Assembly: GCA_001600455.1 (NCBI GenBank)
Contig: BCKC01000004.1
Coordinates: 4,204,915-4,268,914, forward strand
DNA: 64,000 nt
Source: Endocalyx cinctus
Lineage: Eukaryota > Ascomycota > Sordariomycetes > Amphisphaeriales > Apiosporaceae
Direction of reading: 5' to 3'
In this document: in pieces, positions 24,241-35,602 of the stretch
How positions within the stretch are numbered: position 1 is the stretch's first letter
How the letters are laid out: every line of letters starts with the position of its first letter
Made by a program: the position numbers and the translations under genes
Notes under the pieces: model-generated
What the model was told of the DNA's origin: nothing
What the model saw: only the letters and a program-made list of their open reading frames with translations
Database searches by the model: none

Positions 24241-26808
24241 TCACTGATGATATCCCCATTGATACGTAGGGTCTGTACTCATGTAAGACCAAGGTAACAT
24301 CTCAAAGCCCGGCGCATCAATAGAGTAAGCCATATCCAACGACTCGGACAGCATCCCCTGCATCTGGGCGGCCGTCTGGTCGTCAAAAGTCCACGTCTCG
24401 GGTGGCTGTACGACGGGAACGGGGTAGGCATTATTGGCGCTACTACTAGCGGTGGTAGTAATAACCGGTATCCCCGCGTTAGTATTAGCGTTATTATCGG
24501 GCGCCGACGGCGACGATACCCAATTCTCGTCGGAGACGGGCTGCAGCTTCGGCGTTATTCTATTACCGTTTTGCGATATCCTCCCGCTCCCGCTGCTGCC
24601 CATCATCTTCTTGGCTAGCAGGTCCCCCTGCGCACCTAGGTCCCGGACGATCGAGGCGGCGTTAGCCGACGCCGGTAAGCTCCTACCGTACACTTCGAAT
24701 ACCGTGACGGAGAGGTCCACGGCGGATCGGGCCGCGGGCGTAGATTCGTGGCGGGGGTACGCCATGACGAAGCCGACGAGGGTCATGGTCGCGTTCCACT
24801 GCCACTGGAAAGCTTCGTGCCAGCCGGCGAGGATAGAGGTCGTCGAGAGGACCTGATGTAGGATTCGCGTGAGCGCTACGGCGTGAGCGGCCGATTGTGC
24901 GGCGAGCCTGTCGGCCATTGGGGTTGCTGTAGATGTGGAGGGGAGAGAAGGAGAATACGAGGATTCACTAGAGAATCTAATAAAAGGCCGGAGGAGGTTG
25001 GCGCTTAAGTTATGATACATCAGTTCCAGCAAGAGCCGTTGACGCTGTAGCCAGATAGAGGCGTACGGCTCGATTGAAAGAGATGAAAAATCCGTCGAAA
25101 ATGGTGCCTCGTTACCGGCGCGTGCTGTTCTCAGGACGTCCGGGACGGCGTTCGCCCAGTCTTGGATACGCTCTACGTAAGGAAGCAGGTACTCGGCGTG
25201 GGAGTCGACGGTCCGAAGATCGTTCCGATTGGACTGGTCGTTGGTAACACTGAGCTGCTTCTTATAAAAGGCGATGTAGGCCGTTCGAGCTGCCTGGAAA
25301 AGTTTAATATTTTCCGAGTTGAATGTCATCCAGGTCGTGCCATTTCCTAACGGCGCGAAGACGGAACCCGACAACATCGCTGCTTCTTGGTCATCTCCCG
25401 GTGGAATACAGGTGGTATCGGCGCGGTGCAGTAGGAACGGGCGACCTAATTTCATGCTGATCTTGCTCTCAAGTATATACAACGCCCACCATAACCTCTT
25501 TCTGAGCTCTCTCTCTCTCCGCGGTAATTCGTGTGACGGTTCTAAATGAAGGCCGAGCATGTAAGCCGTTCGCACGGCGAGTGTGCAGGTGCTATCCGCC
25601 ATATTCGGAAACGAGCCAGAGCAGAGGTACACTATAGATAGAATGTGACACTGCAGAGTCGTGATAGAAGGATGCTCGAGCTCGTTGGTGAGAAGCATCT
25701 GACAGCGTTGATAATGCCACCTTCCGGCAACACTGGCATCTGTGCTCCCATCGGCTTTTGGGTCCCCGCCGATACCCGGCTGAGCCATGCCGTATTGCAT
25801 ACATAGGGCAATAACTATATCGACCAGAGCGGAGGGCTTTCGCTCCCCGCCAACCGCGTCTATCCAGAGAGATTGGTAATGTTCTTTGAACGCAGCTTCG
25901 TCTAATACCAATACGGCGGTATGGAAGGACTGCCAGAAAAGTCCGATAAAGAATTCTTCCTGTGTCGGCGTTAAATAATCCTCGGGGGTGCCAATTAATT
26001 TGTCTGTTTTAGGGTGACAGTTAAAACCACGAATGTTGTCATTAGCAGACGGCTGACTGGAGCCGTAAAATAGTCTGGTAGAGGAATCCGGTAGCATGCG
26101 GTTGACCGGTCTAGTTTGCTCCAGGGTCGTGTTCAAGAAGGTGTTCAATCGCCTCAAGAAGTAAAATAACGACGAAGGTCCGTACCACGTCTCCTGCGGG
26201 GATCGCGTCGCACGAATGCGAATCCCATCGGAAATTTTCTCTCCCTTTGCTTGGCTGTCATCCTCATGATCGCTGGCAGAAGAATCAAGAGCTGCTTCTT
26301 CTGTTGTCGTCACTGTAGCTGTTGTTGTGCTTTCGACGTCTGAATAACCCGCAGATGTCAGATTACTGCTGGGCGGGGTGGTATGAGGTGTTTCGAGGCC
26401 AGAGACGGCCAGTTTCTGTTTAGAACGGCGCTCATTCTCTAGTTCCTTCTCTAGCTCCTTTACTCGGTTGCTCAGACGTTCAATCTCCCGATAAGCACGA
26501 GGAAGACTGCGCACTTCCTCGGCTCCTTGGTTACTGCACGGACCGCCCCTCTTTGCGCAATTAAGGCACGGTCTGTTATTATCGCATTTGATGCGGTGTA
26601 CCCGACACCAATCACAAGCTCTGGCAACCTGACTCCTCTTCTGACGAGTTTTCCGGTTTTGTAGTTGTTCTCCTAATACCGGTGCTGGTGCTGCTGATGA
26701 TGACGACGATGATTGTGGTGGTGGTGATGGTAATCTCGGAGTTTCTGGAGTGGCTAACCCTCTGCCAACATGAGGAGATGGGGCTATATCAGGAAGTTTG
26801 CTAAACAT
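24241..26808 (-). CDS. Zn2Cys6 transcription factor with fungal-specific TF domain
   Basis: One uninterrupted exon, 855 aa from the ATG at 26808 (M-F-S-K-L-P-D). The frame stays open upstream to 27147, but that part is AT-rich and not protein-like. The Zn cluster is C-D-W-C-R-V-H-R-I-K-C-D (C-x2-C-x6-C), then C-L-N-C and C-S-N, at about residues 54-81. A coiled coil follows (I-E-R-L-S-N-R-V-K-E-L-E-K). The fungal_trans middle homology region lies at about 250-600, with the R-K-R-L-W-W-A-L motif. The A-R-A-C-D-W-C type is common among sugar-use regulators (AraR/XlnR-like), but I could not confirm an orthologue. It sits next to a sugar porter and an amidohydrolase, which it may regulate (inference). 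Confidence 0.9.
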   Translation of the reverse strand: MFSKLPDIAPSPHVGRGLATPETPRLPSPPPQSSSSSSAAPAPVLGEQLQNRKTRQKRSQVARACDWCRVHRIKCDNNRPCLNCAKRGGPCSNQGAEEVRSLPRAYREIERLSNRVKELEKELENERRSKQKLAVSGLETPHTTPPSSNLTSAGYSDVESTTTATVTTTEEAALDSSASDHEDDSQAKGEKISDGIRIRATRSPQETWYGPSSLFYFLRRLNTFLNTTLEQTRPVNRMLPDSSTRLFYGSSQPSANDNIRGFNCHPKTDKLIGTPEDYLTPTQEEFFIGLFWQSFHTAVLVLDEAAFKEHYQSLWIDAVGGERKPSALVDIVIALCMQYGMAQPGIGGDPKADGSTDASVAGRWHYQRCQMLLTNELEHPSITTLQCHILSIVYLCSGSFPNMADSTCTLAVRTAYMLGLHLEPSHELPRRERELRKRLWWALYILESKISMKLGRPFLLHRADTTCIPPGDDQEAAMLSGSVFAPLGNGTTWMTFNSENIKLFQAARTAYIAFYKKQLSVTNDQSNRNDLRTVDSHAEYLLPYVERIQDWANAVPDVLRTARAGNEAPFSTDFSSLSIEPYASIWLQRQRLLLELMYHNLSANLLRPFIRFSSESSYSPSLPSTSTATPMADRLAAQSAAHAVALTRILHQVLSTTSILAGWHEAFQWQWNATMTLVGFVMAYPRHESTPAARSAVDLSVTVFEVYGRSLPASANAASIVRDLGAQGDLLAKKMMGSSGSGRISQNGNRITPKLQPVSDENWVSSPSAPDNNANTNAGIPVITTTASSSANNAYPVPVVQPPETWTFDDQTAAQMQGMLSESLDMAYSIDAPGFEMLPWSYMSTDPTYQWGYHQ

Positions 26809-27526
26809 TGATAATAAACAAAAGAGTGGAATGATAAGATTACATAAAAGAAAGGGGTAAAAGAAAAGAAAAACAAAAATAATAATTTGATAATATGAAA
26901 AATAAAAATAACAATAAAGATGGCAGTATTTTGGTTTAGACCAGGAGCAAAAAAAAAAAGAGAACACGGTTAAAGAAGCAAAACTCAAACAAGTCAAAAA
27001 CTTTTCAGAAGCAGTGACGTCTACAACATCGCGTGACTGTGTGGAGTTTTTTTTTTTCCTTACATTTTTTACCACGTACAGCCAAATAAGAGAACTCGTT
27101 AAATAACTGTTCCATTGAAATCCATTGAAAAATTGGCTGATCGGCAATTAATCAATAATTATTAGCCCCCACCACTCCACTGTAAGAACCAGATGCAAGC
27201 TGCAACAGATCACGAAATCGTAGATTTCCCGTTTACTAATATTAAAACTTACTTAATTTACGGAGTAACGGAGAAGAATTGACACGAAACACGAAACATA
27301 ATACGTATCTCATCCCTGTTGACTAATCTCGATAGTTATGCGAAAGTTTTTTGATCGATAGACGAGAGATATAGACTATGGGTTTTCAATCGCCCGAGGT
27401 ATTCTGTATAAATCATATTTTAGATACTTAAATACTCCGTATTCCTATTCGGTATTCTTATCTGTATTAGCATTTCTAATTACCCTCCCACACGCCCAAA
27501 AGTTTATTGTCCTTACTTCATCTCCC
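26809..27526. promoter_or_regulatory. Promoter of the Zn2Cys6 gene and MFS 3' region
   Basis: AT-rich leader with A/T runs, continuing to the 3' end of the sugar porter gene on the same strand. No exon seen. Confidence 0.45.
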
Positions 27527-29335
27527 TCAATTCTCTTCAACGAATAAAGCCTTTTCAACGTGACTCTCCTCGCTTTCTTCCACGTTATCCACCTTCGCCT
27601 TCCAACCCATCCACCAAGGACCGGCGAAAAGTTCCTCCATCCTCTCCATCGGCACCCCTTTCGTCTCGGGAGCCCACAAGCCGAGGACGACGAGGCCGAC
27701 GCCGCAGACGACGGCCCAGAACACGTACGCGCCCCAGACGTCGAGGCTCGCGAACATGTTGGGCGTGACCCGGACGATGGCGAACTGGAAGAACCAGTGC
27801 AGCGCCATGTTCGCGGCGTAGCACACGCCCCGGATCCTCGTCGGGTAGATCTCCGTGCCGTACAGGTACTGCACCGTGCACAGCCCGATGGACCAGCCGA
27901 CGGCGTATACAAAAACGCTCGCGATGGCCGCGTCCGACGCCGACTTGTTCGACCCGTCGCTCCACTGCGACATGTAGATCGCCATGTACACGTGCGTGAT
28001 CGTCTGGAGAAATAACCCGGATATGAAAGAAACTCGGCGGCCGAAAACGTCGACTAGACCCCAGGTGAATACCATCGTAAACACTAGTTTAACTATTCCG
28101 TAGGCCCCGCTCGTGATTAGTGAAGAATTAGTGCCCTTCACCCCCGCGTACTCGAAAATTTCAGGTATGAAGTAGGTAATCCCATTTCCGCCTTCGGAAT
28201 AATGAAATTTGTCAGCGAAACTAGCCCAATATGTTATATTTGATACGAGTTGTATTTTCTCTTACCTGACCATTGGGCGACGGTCTGCATCGTAGCGCCC
28301 AGGAGGAATCTTTTTCGGTACGTTCGTACAGAAGCGATCTCCTTCACAATAGTCCAAAGTGACGTATCGGCGAGGGCTTGTTCCTTGTTACTGATCTGCT
28401 GTTGTATCTCGTCGTACTCTTCCGCGATAGCTGGATCTGTCGGCTCGGTATTTCGGAGCCTTCCTAAGACCACTAATGCTTCCTCTACGCGATCTTTGGA
28501 TGCCAGCCACCGAGGCGTGTCGGATAGGAAACTAGATGCGATCAAAGCAATTCCGACGGGAATGAGAGGGATGGCGATCACGATGCGATACTGCTCTCGC
28601 GAGGGTGCTATTGTCGCATTGACTCCGTAGCTGATGAAGAATCCTATAAAACTCTAGCAATTAGATTTCTTCTTCCTTTCGTTCTTTCTTTCTTGCTTTT
28701 TCTTTTTGTGTTATAAACAGGTAAAATGAGGGAATCATAAGCAAGTGCAAATGATATAAATTGTGAAGGTCATGCATACCCAATGAGAGAAATGATAATA
28801 GAAACACCATGTAAATGCTCACGATCATGCCTCTAGACTTAGCCGGTGCGATCTCAGAGAGATAGAGAGGAGCGACGACAGTCAGTCCACCAGCCCCCAA
28901 ACCACCGAAGAGCCGACTAAACAGTATGAAGCCGATAATGCCGGACGAAAACGTCGTCATCAGATAACCGGCCATCCAAACGGAGATGCATATCTGCCAA
29001 GTCCGCAACCGACCGAGACGGTCGGTGATGAGAAGAGTGAGCAGAGAGCCGATAGCGGCACCGAGGACGCCAAAGGATGAGATGTTGGCTTTCAGATTGG
29101 CGAGTCCCACGGCATTATTGGTCCAGAGATCAGAATTCAGTCCAAAGTCGTTCTTGAATCCGCTCGTGTTGGTCGCTCCTGCGAACCCGCCTTCATCGTA
29201 ACCTACGCGCGATGAAATGTAAGCTCGCTATATTCTGTATACATATCACCCAATGACTTTTGACATACCTTTCGGAATAGATCCACAGGCAATTACGATA
29301 ATGGTACAGATATAATATAGATTTATTTTAGCCAT
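27527..29335 (-). CDS. MFS sugar porter (hexose/quinate-like)
   Basis: Four exons on the minus strand: 29269-29335, 28780-29202, 28266-28643 and 27527-28191, 510 aa. The ATG at 29335 gives M-A-K-I-N-L-Y-Y, and the first intron splits the Gly of the conserved G-Y-D-E-G motif. Other family marks are D-R-L-G-R after TM2, S-D-T-P-R-W-L-A-S in the middle loop, Q-W-S-G-G-N-G-I-T-Y-F in TM7, V-F-G-R-R, and P-E-T-K-G-V-P after TM12. It is a proton-coupled monosaccharide or quinate/uronate-type transporter. It is divergent from the amidohydrolase gene across 708 bp and downstream-adjacent to the Zn2Cys6 gene, so the three may form a small uptake-and-use unit (inference). Confidence 0.93.
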
Positions 29336-30043
29336 CTTGAGACACGGAAGACAACAAAAACACGATAGTTTAAGAACTATGGTCGGTCAATGACTTATTA
29401 TAAGAAAGAGAACGATGGATAACCGAGGGCAAAAAGCTCGTCGAAGCCCTACGGGTCAGATAAAAACTGTTTTTTTTTTTTTATGATATATTACCCTTCC
29501 CTGCATACTGACCCGTGATTGATTCTTCCGATTTTCCGACGGTGTACAAGTAAGATATGAACTGTCTATGGATATGGATGTGGGGAGGATCCCCTTCCCC
29601 ATGGAAACCCCCCCATACCAAGCAAACTCCCCACGGAAGACTAGAGGAAAGTGGAAACTTTTCTCCTCACGAAACTCATGGGGCTCCCTATATTGTACTA
29701 TTAGATATCACGACGGAATTTTTACCCCAAATTAGTCCTCGATGAAAAAAATTAAAAAAGGCTTAATTTTTGTTCGAACTTGGCAGATTTTCAAGTGAAA
29801 GATATACTCTCACGAATGCTGCGTGGGCGTGAGGTATTACGATCCCCCGCATATAGTGGATCTGTACCGGTGATATAATATTATAGTATACAGCGCTCCG
29901 CCAAGTCCTACACTACAAGAGTAGACGGGGGCGGGGCGGGACTCCTATAGTTCTAATGATTAGATGGGTCGGAATAAAAGCTCTTCGCTACGTGGGGGGT
30001 TCTTCTTGAAGTTGTTTAAAATGTTTTTTACGTTGTTGAAGGT
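29336..30043. promoter_or_regulatory. Divergent promoter between sugar porter and amidohydrolase
   Basis: Holds a C-rich patch at 29580-29650 and a GGGGCGGGGCGGG stretch near 29929, which could bind a zinc-finger (CreA/GC-box-like) factor. A nine-codon frame from an ATG at 30021 ends over the ATG at 30044. Confidence 0.45.
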
Positions 30044-31048
30044 ATGATACTGGAAAGCAAATTACTATCACGCTCCCTTAAGAGGATCGTCGAACTCAAG
30101 TTTCCGCCTCCATACCGCACATGTGTCAAAGTGTCCAATAAAATGGCGAACCCCGTCTCCAAAAAATCGCTAAAACAGCGCGTACCTCCCGGCTCGTGGG
30201 ATTCGCATATGCACGTGGTGGATCCCGACAAATATGCGCTGTCGGCCGATGCTCTATACCGGCCGCCGACGCACACGCTCGAGCAAGCCCTAGCTTTCGA
30301 GTCGTCCGTCGGTGTGGAGAACATCGTGCTGGTGCAGCCGTCCATATACGGCAACGACAATTCCTGCCTTCTCGACGCGCTGAAAACCCTCGGGCCCCGG
30401 AGAGGTAGGGGCGTCGTCGTGTTCGACGCCGACGACATTACCGAAGAGTCGTTGCGCGCATGGCACGACGTCGGCGTGCGCGGCGCTCGGGTAAACCTTC
30501 AGTCGGTGGGCAAATCGATGGATGCGACGGAGTTGGAGAAGGTGCTGAGACGGTACGCCGATATAATAAAACCCCTGGGTTGGGTGATCCAGATATACGT
30601 CCCGATGCACTTGATCAAACACTTGGAGAACGTGGTCCCGACCTTGGGCGTTCGTTTGTGTATCGATCATATGGGGTGTCCTATACTCGGCGACGACGCC
30701 GGTGATCAAAGCGATCGAGACCCTTACGAGATCCCTGGGTTTAAGTCGCTCATGACGCTACTGGAGGGAGGGAATACTTTCGTCAAACTATCCGCCCCGT
30801 ATAGAATGAGTAAGGTTGAGGGTTACGGTGATCTTGATGCAGTAGGGAAGGAGTTGATTAAGCGGAGGGGTCGCGATCGCGTGGTTGTCGCCACGGATTG
30901 GCCTCACACAAGGTTTGAAGGGATGGACATTCGGCCCTGGTTGGAAAAGGTTTTGGATTGGTGTGAGGATGACGAAGTCCTCATTTCCAGGCTTTTCAAA
31001 GAGAATGCGCAAGATCTTTGGAACGTCGACACGGCTATTGGTGAATAG
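30044..31048 (+). CDS. Amidohydrolase-superfamily lactonase/hydrolase (LigI/COG3618-like)
   Basis: Single exon. From the ATG at 30044 it is 334 aa; from the in-frame ATG at 30143 it is 301 aa. The second start fits the family better, because the domain opens soon after at P-P-G-S-W-D-S-H-M-H-V. The first would add a basic 33-residue leader, perhaps a mitochondrial presequence. The metal-ligand H-x-H is S-H-M-H, a conserved His is in I-D-H-M-G, and the C-terminal D-W-P-H motif is in A-T-D-W-P-H-T. These are the marks of LigI (2-pyrone-4,6-dicarboxylate lactonase) and of related sugar-lactone hydrolases or galactarolactone isomerase. The sugar porter next door makes a sugar-acid lactone substrate as likely as an aromatic one. 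Confidence 0.85.
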   Translation: MILESKLLSRSLKRIVELKFPPPYRTCVKVSNKMANPVSKKSLKQRVPPGSWDSHMHVVDPDKYALSADALYRPPTHTLEQALAFESSVGVENIVLVQPSIYGNDNSCLLDALKTLGPRRGRGVVVFDADDITEESLRAWHDVGVRGARVNLQSVGKSMDATELEKVLRRYADIIKPLGWVIQIYVPMHLIKHLENVVPTLGVRLCIDHMGCPILGDDAGDQSDRDPYEIPGFKSLMTLLEGGNTFVKLSAPYRMSKVEGYGDLDAVGKELIKRRGRDRVVVATDWPHTRFEGMDIRPWLEKVLDWCEDDEVLISRLFKENAQDLWNVDTAIGE

Positions 31049-31840
31049 TTCACCAACTATAGCCCTGGAATATAAAATTGAATGATTGGTTTACTATCTA
31101 CATCCGACGAAGCGCGACATCTATCGATGTATGGGATTATCAAGGCGCATTTCGTCATACAGATATCAGGCTGCTGTTGGTCTTAAAGCTTACGAGTTGA
31201 ATATAAATTAGTCCGGAATCACATTGAGTTTGTGCCGTATTGGTCGTAAATCTGGTACAACTCTGCTCGCTAAGGGTGGCCTCTCCAATTATGTTACCTG
31301 AGGATGGTAAATCTACTTATTATTCAAGTTTATCGCTTAGTTACTTTATCTCTCGTAATTAACAGTTCAAGTAGCGTTTTAATATCGAAAAAAGATGCAT
31401 TGCAATCTTAGAGTCTACCGCAAATAACGATGGATATAATGTGCATCAAAGCTCCGCACTACAGCTGTTTATATCGATGAACAAGTCAATAATTCAGCAC
31501 GATCAATATCTAGAAATGATCTCATTCCTATTCTCATTCTTCTACGACTTCAGATTTGTTTATGTATAAAATAATAAATGGATGATATATAGACGAAGAG
31601 AGAATTGTCGATATTGATTGTAGAAAAGGGGGGCTATTCCAATTGACTTGTCGGACTAATATCGGTCCGTTAAAGATCGTAGATAGGGTACAAAGTGATA
31701 AAAGTGGAGACCGAAATTTCCAAATGGAATAAACCGTGAAACCTTTTTGATAGCTTCAAATCGCATCAAGCAAAAATATTCTTATTCTATTCTGAGCAGC
31801 AGCACCGAGGGGGCAGGAAGCTCTCAACACATACTCCAAA
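31049..31840. other. Intergenic, no gene seen
   Basis: AT-rich, holding the 3' region of the amidohydrolase gene and the promoter of the mL61 gene. One isolated CGGTCCG lies at 31663-31669, the only non-coding copy outside the terpenol cluster. Confidence 0.5.
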
Positions 31841-32788
31841 ATGGTGAATCCGGGAAAGCGTATGAATATATTAAAAGCCGTGAGTTTTACTTCCTTCTGA
31901 ACTTAATTGGGAAGGCTTTTGAACTAATTTACTTAATTTTATGGTTTTTAGAAAGTAAGAAATTTGTTACCTCGAACCACGAAGAATCGACGCAATTTCT
32001 AACAATCGATCCTGTAATAGTTATTGAATATAAAGCATGGACCTGGAGCAGCCATATTACCGCCCGAGATTACCCGGATACATTTAAATTTTGCAAAGAG
32101 GTGGAATAATGGCCATTTCGGACCACGGTACGTTTAAGCACACGATAAGTCCCGACGTATCATTATTGCCTTTTCTTTGCATCGAGGTAGCCCCTGTGAA
32201 GAACGTATCAGTTCTATCAAGAGAGGAAATACCTTTGAGTATCCAATTGGCTAATATTTCGTTCTAATTTGGGGATGTAGCAAATTCTGGCGGGAATGTC
32301 TACCTCGATTAAAATACTGGAATCCGGCGATCCCGATGCTGGTGAATCGATCGGAAAACAACGAAGGGCCCGCGACGTTGACGATTTTCTTTAAACAGCA
32401 GCCGGCTGGAGGTTCCGGTTCGGGCCGCAGACAGAGGAGTATGCTCAGCAAGATCCCGCTGGCGGAGCAGCCGCACAGCAGCATCGAGAACGAGCACCCG
32501 GCCCCGGAGCCCGAGGAGGACGAACGTGTGGTGAAGCTGAACATGAAGGGTGTACACTCGGACACCATCCTAACCGAGTTCATGCAGATGACGGGAGCGA
32601 CCCTCGTCAAACCTACCCCCGAAGACCGGCTACAGATGCGCGAGGTCAAGGAGCTGAAGGGAAAGTCCGAGGCCGACAGAGCCATCAACCAGAAGTTCAT
32701 GGACGAGAAGAAGAGACGAGCGGATATGCTCGCCGCCGCCCACAGGGAGGCCGAAGAAATTAAGGCAGGTAATAATGACGCCGTTTAA
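31841..32788 (+). CDS. mrp49: Mitochondrial large-subunit ribosomal protein mL61 (Mrp49)
   Basis: Three exons, 31841-31879, 32021-32127 and 32281-32788, giving 217 aa. The first two exons are very short. Exon 1 encodes M-V-N-P-G-K-R-M-N-I-L-K-A. Exon 2 opens L-L-N-I-K-H-G-P-G-A-A and closes N-N-G-H-F-G-P-R. Exon 3 opens K-F-W-R-E-C-L-P-R-L-K-Y-W-N-P and continues L-V-N-R, then E-G-P-A-T-L-T-I-F-F. This is the L51/S25/CI-B8 thioredoxin-like domain of fungal Mrp49. It is a structural protein of the mitochondrial ribosome. A Gly/Ser/Arg-rich insertion and a charged C-terminal helix (K-K-R-R-A-D) extend the core. Phases match at both junctions (0 and 2). Confidence 0.9.
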
Positions 32789-33339
32789 AATAGAGAGTCG
32801 GGAATTGAGGTAAAAAGAGAGGCAAGGAAAAAAAAAAAACTAAAACTAGAACATGTATCAATACCCAATATCATTCATGGTACTTAAAAAGGGGACGTTG
32901 GTGGGGAGTGGGTTTGGCGACCAGTCACAACGCTGCCGAGGAAATCTCAGTTTCACCCGCCACGCACAACTCCTTTGAGATATCTTGTAAAAATTACGAA
33001 TTATTATATGTATAAACAAAAGTTGGGCATAGTGCTAGCGATCTGATTAAGCCGTTATATAAAACGACATAAGAGAGAATAAGCCATGTATTGTACCTTA
33101 TCTCGTCTATACGGTGCTCTAACGTAATAGCTTTTGATCCAGAACACAACTCGTACATATATTAACAAAATTATACATTCAATCAAACAATGCACCGAAG
33201 GAAGACGATGCCTGGGAAATGGTGATTACGTGTCGAAAGGAGGGATTGATGTAATTATACATACATGCTAGCAGATACTATCTCCCAACTTTCCATCCAG
33301 CTTAAGGTGACAATTCGCCTTGTTGTCAATGCTCAAGCC
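32789..33339. other. Convergent 3' ends of mL61 and HET genes
   Basis: No exon seen. A short A run lies near 32829-32838, next to the mL61 stop. Confidence 0.5.
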
Positions 33340-35602
33340 CTAAATGAGGACAAAGTCCTCTAGAGCAATTCCGGCAGCTCTCATAGTTTCGGGAAGTACC
33401 TCAAGCAAATGGGGCTTCCTCTCGTAAGTCTCTACCTTAATGCCCATTTCATTTAGAATCTCGGCCGGATCAGTGTTGAAAACATCTGTTTCAGAGTCAT
33501 ACAGTGCGAAATCAAGGCCGTCAATTATGTTGTCGTACCTTTCTGTCTCCGAAACAGACCGATAATGCTTCGGTAGCCTCTCGCGATAGATTGCTTCGCC
33601 GTCCATTAGTCCTTGCACGTAGCAAATGCCGACTACCAACCAGGTTGGACCACGGGCTGAATCAGAAGACGGGCGCAAAACGACGGGAAACCTGCAGCCT
33701 AGCAATACACAAATTAGGTCGCCTGGCTGTGTCCCCTCTGGTGCGAGCCCGATATAGCCGTTGGCCGTGCGGAAGAACCACCGGCCGACGAACATGTAGC
33801 GGCAAAAATCCAAGTAACCCTCTGGAAGTGTATCTGGCAAGTTTTTCAGCCCATCCCAACTTACGTCAGACGACCAAGCTAGTTCCAAGCCCTTTGTGCA
33901 TTCTGCCAGGTTTGGATGCGTCTTGTCTGGAGGTACGTAGGTTTCAGCGAAGTCATCGCCGATGAATGTTCGACAATACGCTTCCACACAGCTTTTTCCT
34001 GTCCTGTAAGGAGTATTTAGGGCCTCCTGAGATGGTTTAAGTTTCCGTAATATTTGCAGTACATCGTCATAGGTCCAGTCACACTCATCAAGCTGGAATT
34101 CTAGGACATGATCAACCCGTCCTGCTGCAACTCCCGCAGCAGAAATCGTATCATCGTTCATGATGTTAGTTTGGGCGGAGATCCAGCCACAGGCACTCCA
34201 CTTTGTCTGCGGCCGGGATGAGTAAATCAAGCGACTAGACCAGTCTGGAACCCAACTCGGTATATCCAACACCCTGGATGAAAGCTCACAAGTTTCGAGC
34301 AAGTTCAGCTTACGTTGGACTGTGAGTACGCGTGTTGCCACATCCACGTATACCTCCTTGACTGTTCGCAAGTAATCCGGGCGAACGCCTAGTGGCACAT
34401 CCTTCTGGCTCAGCAAGCTTAGGACGGCATAGATTCTATCACGAGGATCTTGGCATTTAGCGTCGCGCAGAAAGAGTCGAATATTAGCGAAATGGAACTC
34501 TCCCGGCGCCAAGGAACACAGGCCGTAGACTAGATCCTTCACCCCATTAAACGAGGGAAGCCGACTTGCCTCGATCCCGCCGTCGGAGGTTGCTTTGAGA
34601 TTAACGCAGGCCGCAGCGAGTCGAAAATCCTCCCACTCTATCTCTTTATGCCCGCATTGGACGACGGCTTTAGTCGCAAGGGCCGCCTCTTGCCGGATCC
34701 AGGTCCGTTCGAAGTAAGGACGTTCGAACAAGGAACAAATGGGATTAAGTTCTCCTGCCGTATATGGAAGTCGAATATTCTCGTCGGCCCATTGAGAGTC
34801 GCTCGTCTGCGCAGAAGGGCTCATAGTCTGATTATCCCAATCCACTTCGATTTTCTGACCCAAGTCTTGCATGAGGCCAAGCGCGAAGTTGCTATCATTT
34901 TCCTCCCGACCTAACCAGATCACCACTCGGTCGGCCAGAGGATATATCTTGCCCATGAGAGCCACTTGCTCATTCCTCTCGTAAGTATCTTGTTGGTTGA
35001 TACACATGGCGTCTATCCAGATCAGGCGGGACTTATCCTTCTGTCGCAGGTGTCTGAGCGCAATCTCCAAATTTCGGGTAATCGAAACGATGCCGTCATC
35101 GTGCGGCCCGGCGCCTACACGGACATGGGTAGGATCTTCGTTTGAGCCCCAGACATATGATAATGCTTCATACTTTGGGTGCTCTTCCTATAAGTGGCTT
35201 AGTCACGAAACTATTGCGAGCCCCTTGCCCACCAACTAATATCATAATATAAAAATATGTGAATCTAAAGTCTTGATCCCCTACAGAAATAATGAGGTTT
35301 GAGTGGCATTTTATTTGAGCTCGTCTAACCTATATAGTCTTTTGTTCTTTCACATTTCGTCTAGACTCTAGTTTCTTGCTAGGTGGAATGCCAACATATG
35401 TGGGCATCCCGTAAGCACGAGTCTTCAATCATTTACTAAACCCCTAATTACCACTCAGCCGAGTTAAATATGATTTACTAACCTCTAAAAGACGCGTCTG
35501 GAAAGAAACACATATTTCATCATCATAGCTCCCAGGTTCAAGGAGGGCCACTCTGATCTCGGCTTTGGGATCTGATAATAGTTTATACCTATGGGTTGTC
35601 AT
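33340..35602 (-). CDS. HET-domain (heterokaryon incompatibility-type) protein
   Basis: Two exons on the minus strand, 35483-35602 and 33340-35187, 655 aa. Exon 1 encodes M-T-T-H-R-Y-K-L-L and R-V-A-L-L-E-P-G-S. Exon 2 opens E-E-H-P-K-Y-E-A-L-S-Y-V-W-G, the first HET block. The second block is R-L-I-W-I-D-A-M-C-I-N-Q-Q. The third, with P-Y-F-E-R-T-W-I-R-Q-E, follows, and later D-P-R-D-R-I-Y-A-V-L-S-L-L. The 295-nt intron is long for this window, but both ends and the frame are consistent. HET domains act in allorecognition and regulated cell death in fungi and are TIR-like. No partner domain (NACHT, WD40, ankyrin) is attached. The C-terminal half is the usual variable region. It borders the terpenol cluster but shows none of its promoter motif. 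Confidence 0.92.

Noticed and set aside
26809..27147. Upstream extension of the Zn2Cys6 gene at 24241-26808
   Set aside because: The frame is open but AT-rich, encodes an implausible Tyr/Phe/Ile-rich run and precedes a much better start at 26808.
31747..32109. 120-codon frame upstream of mL61
   Set aside because: It has no ATG start and overlaps the real mL61 exons 1 and 2 in another frame.
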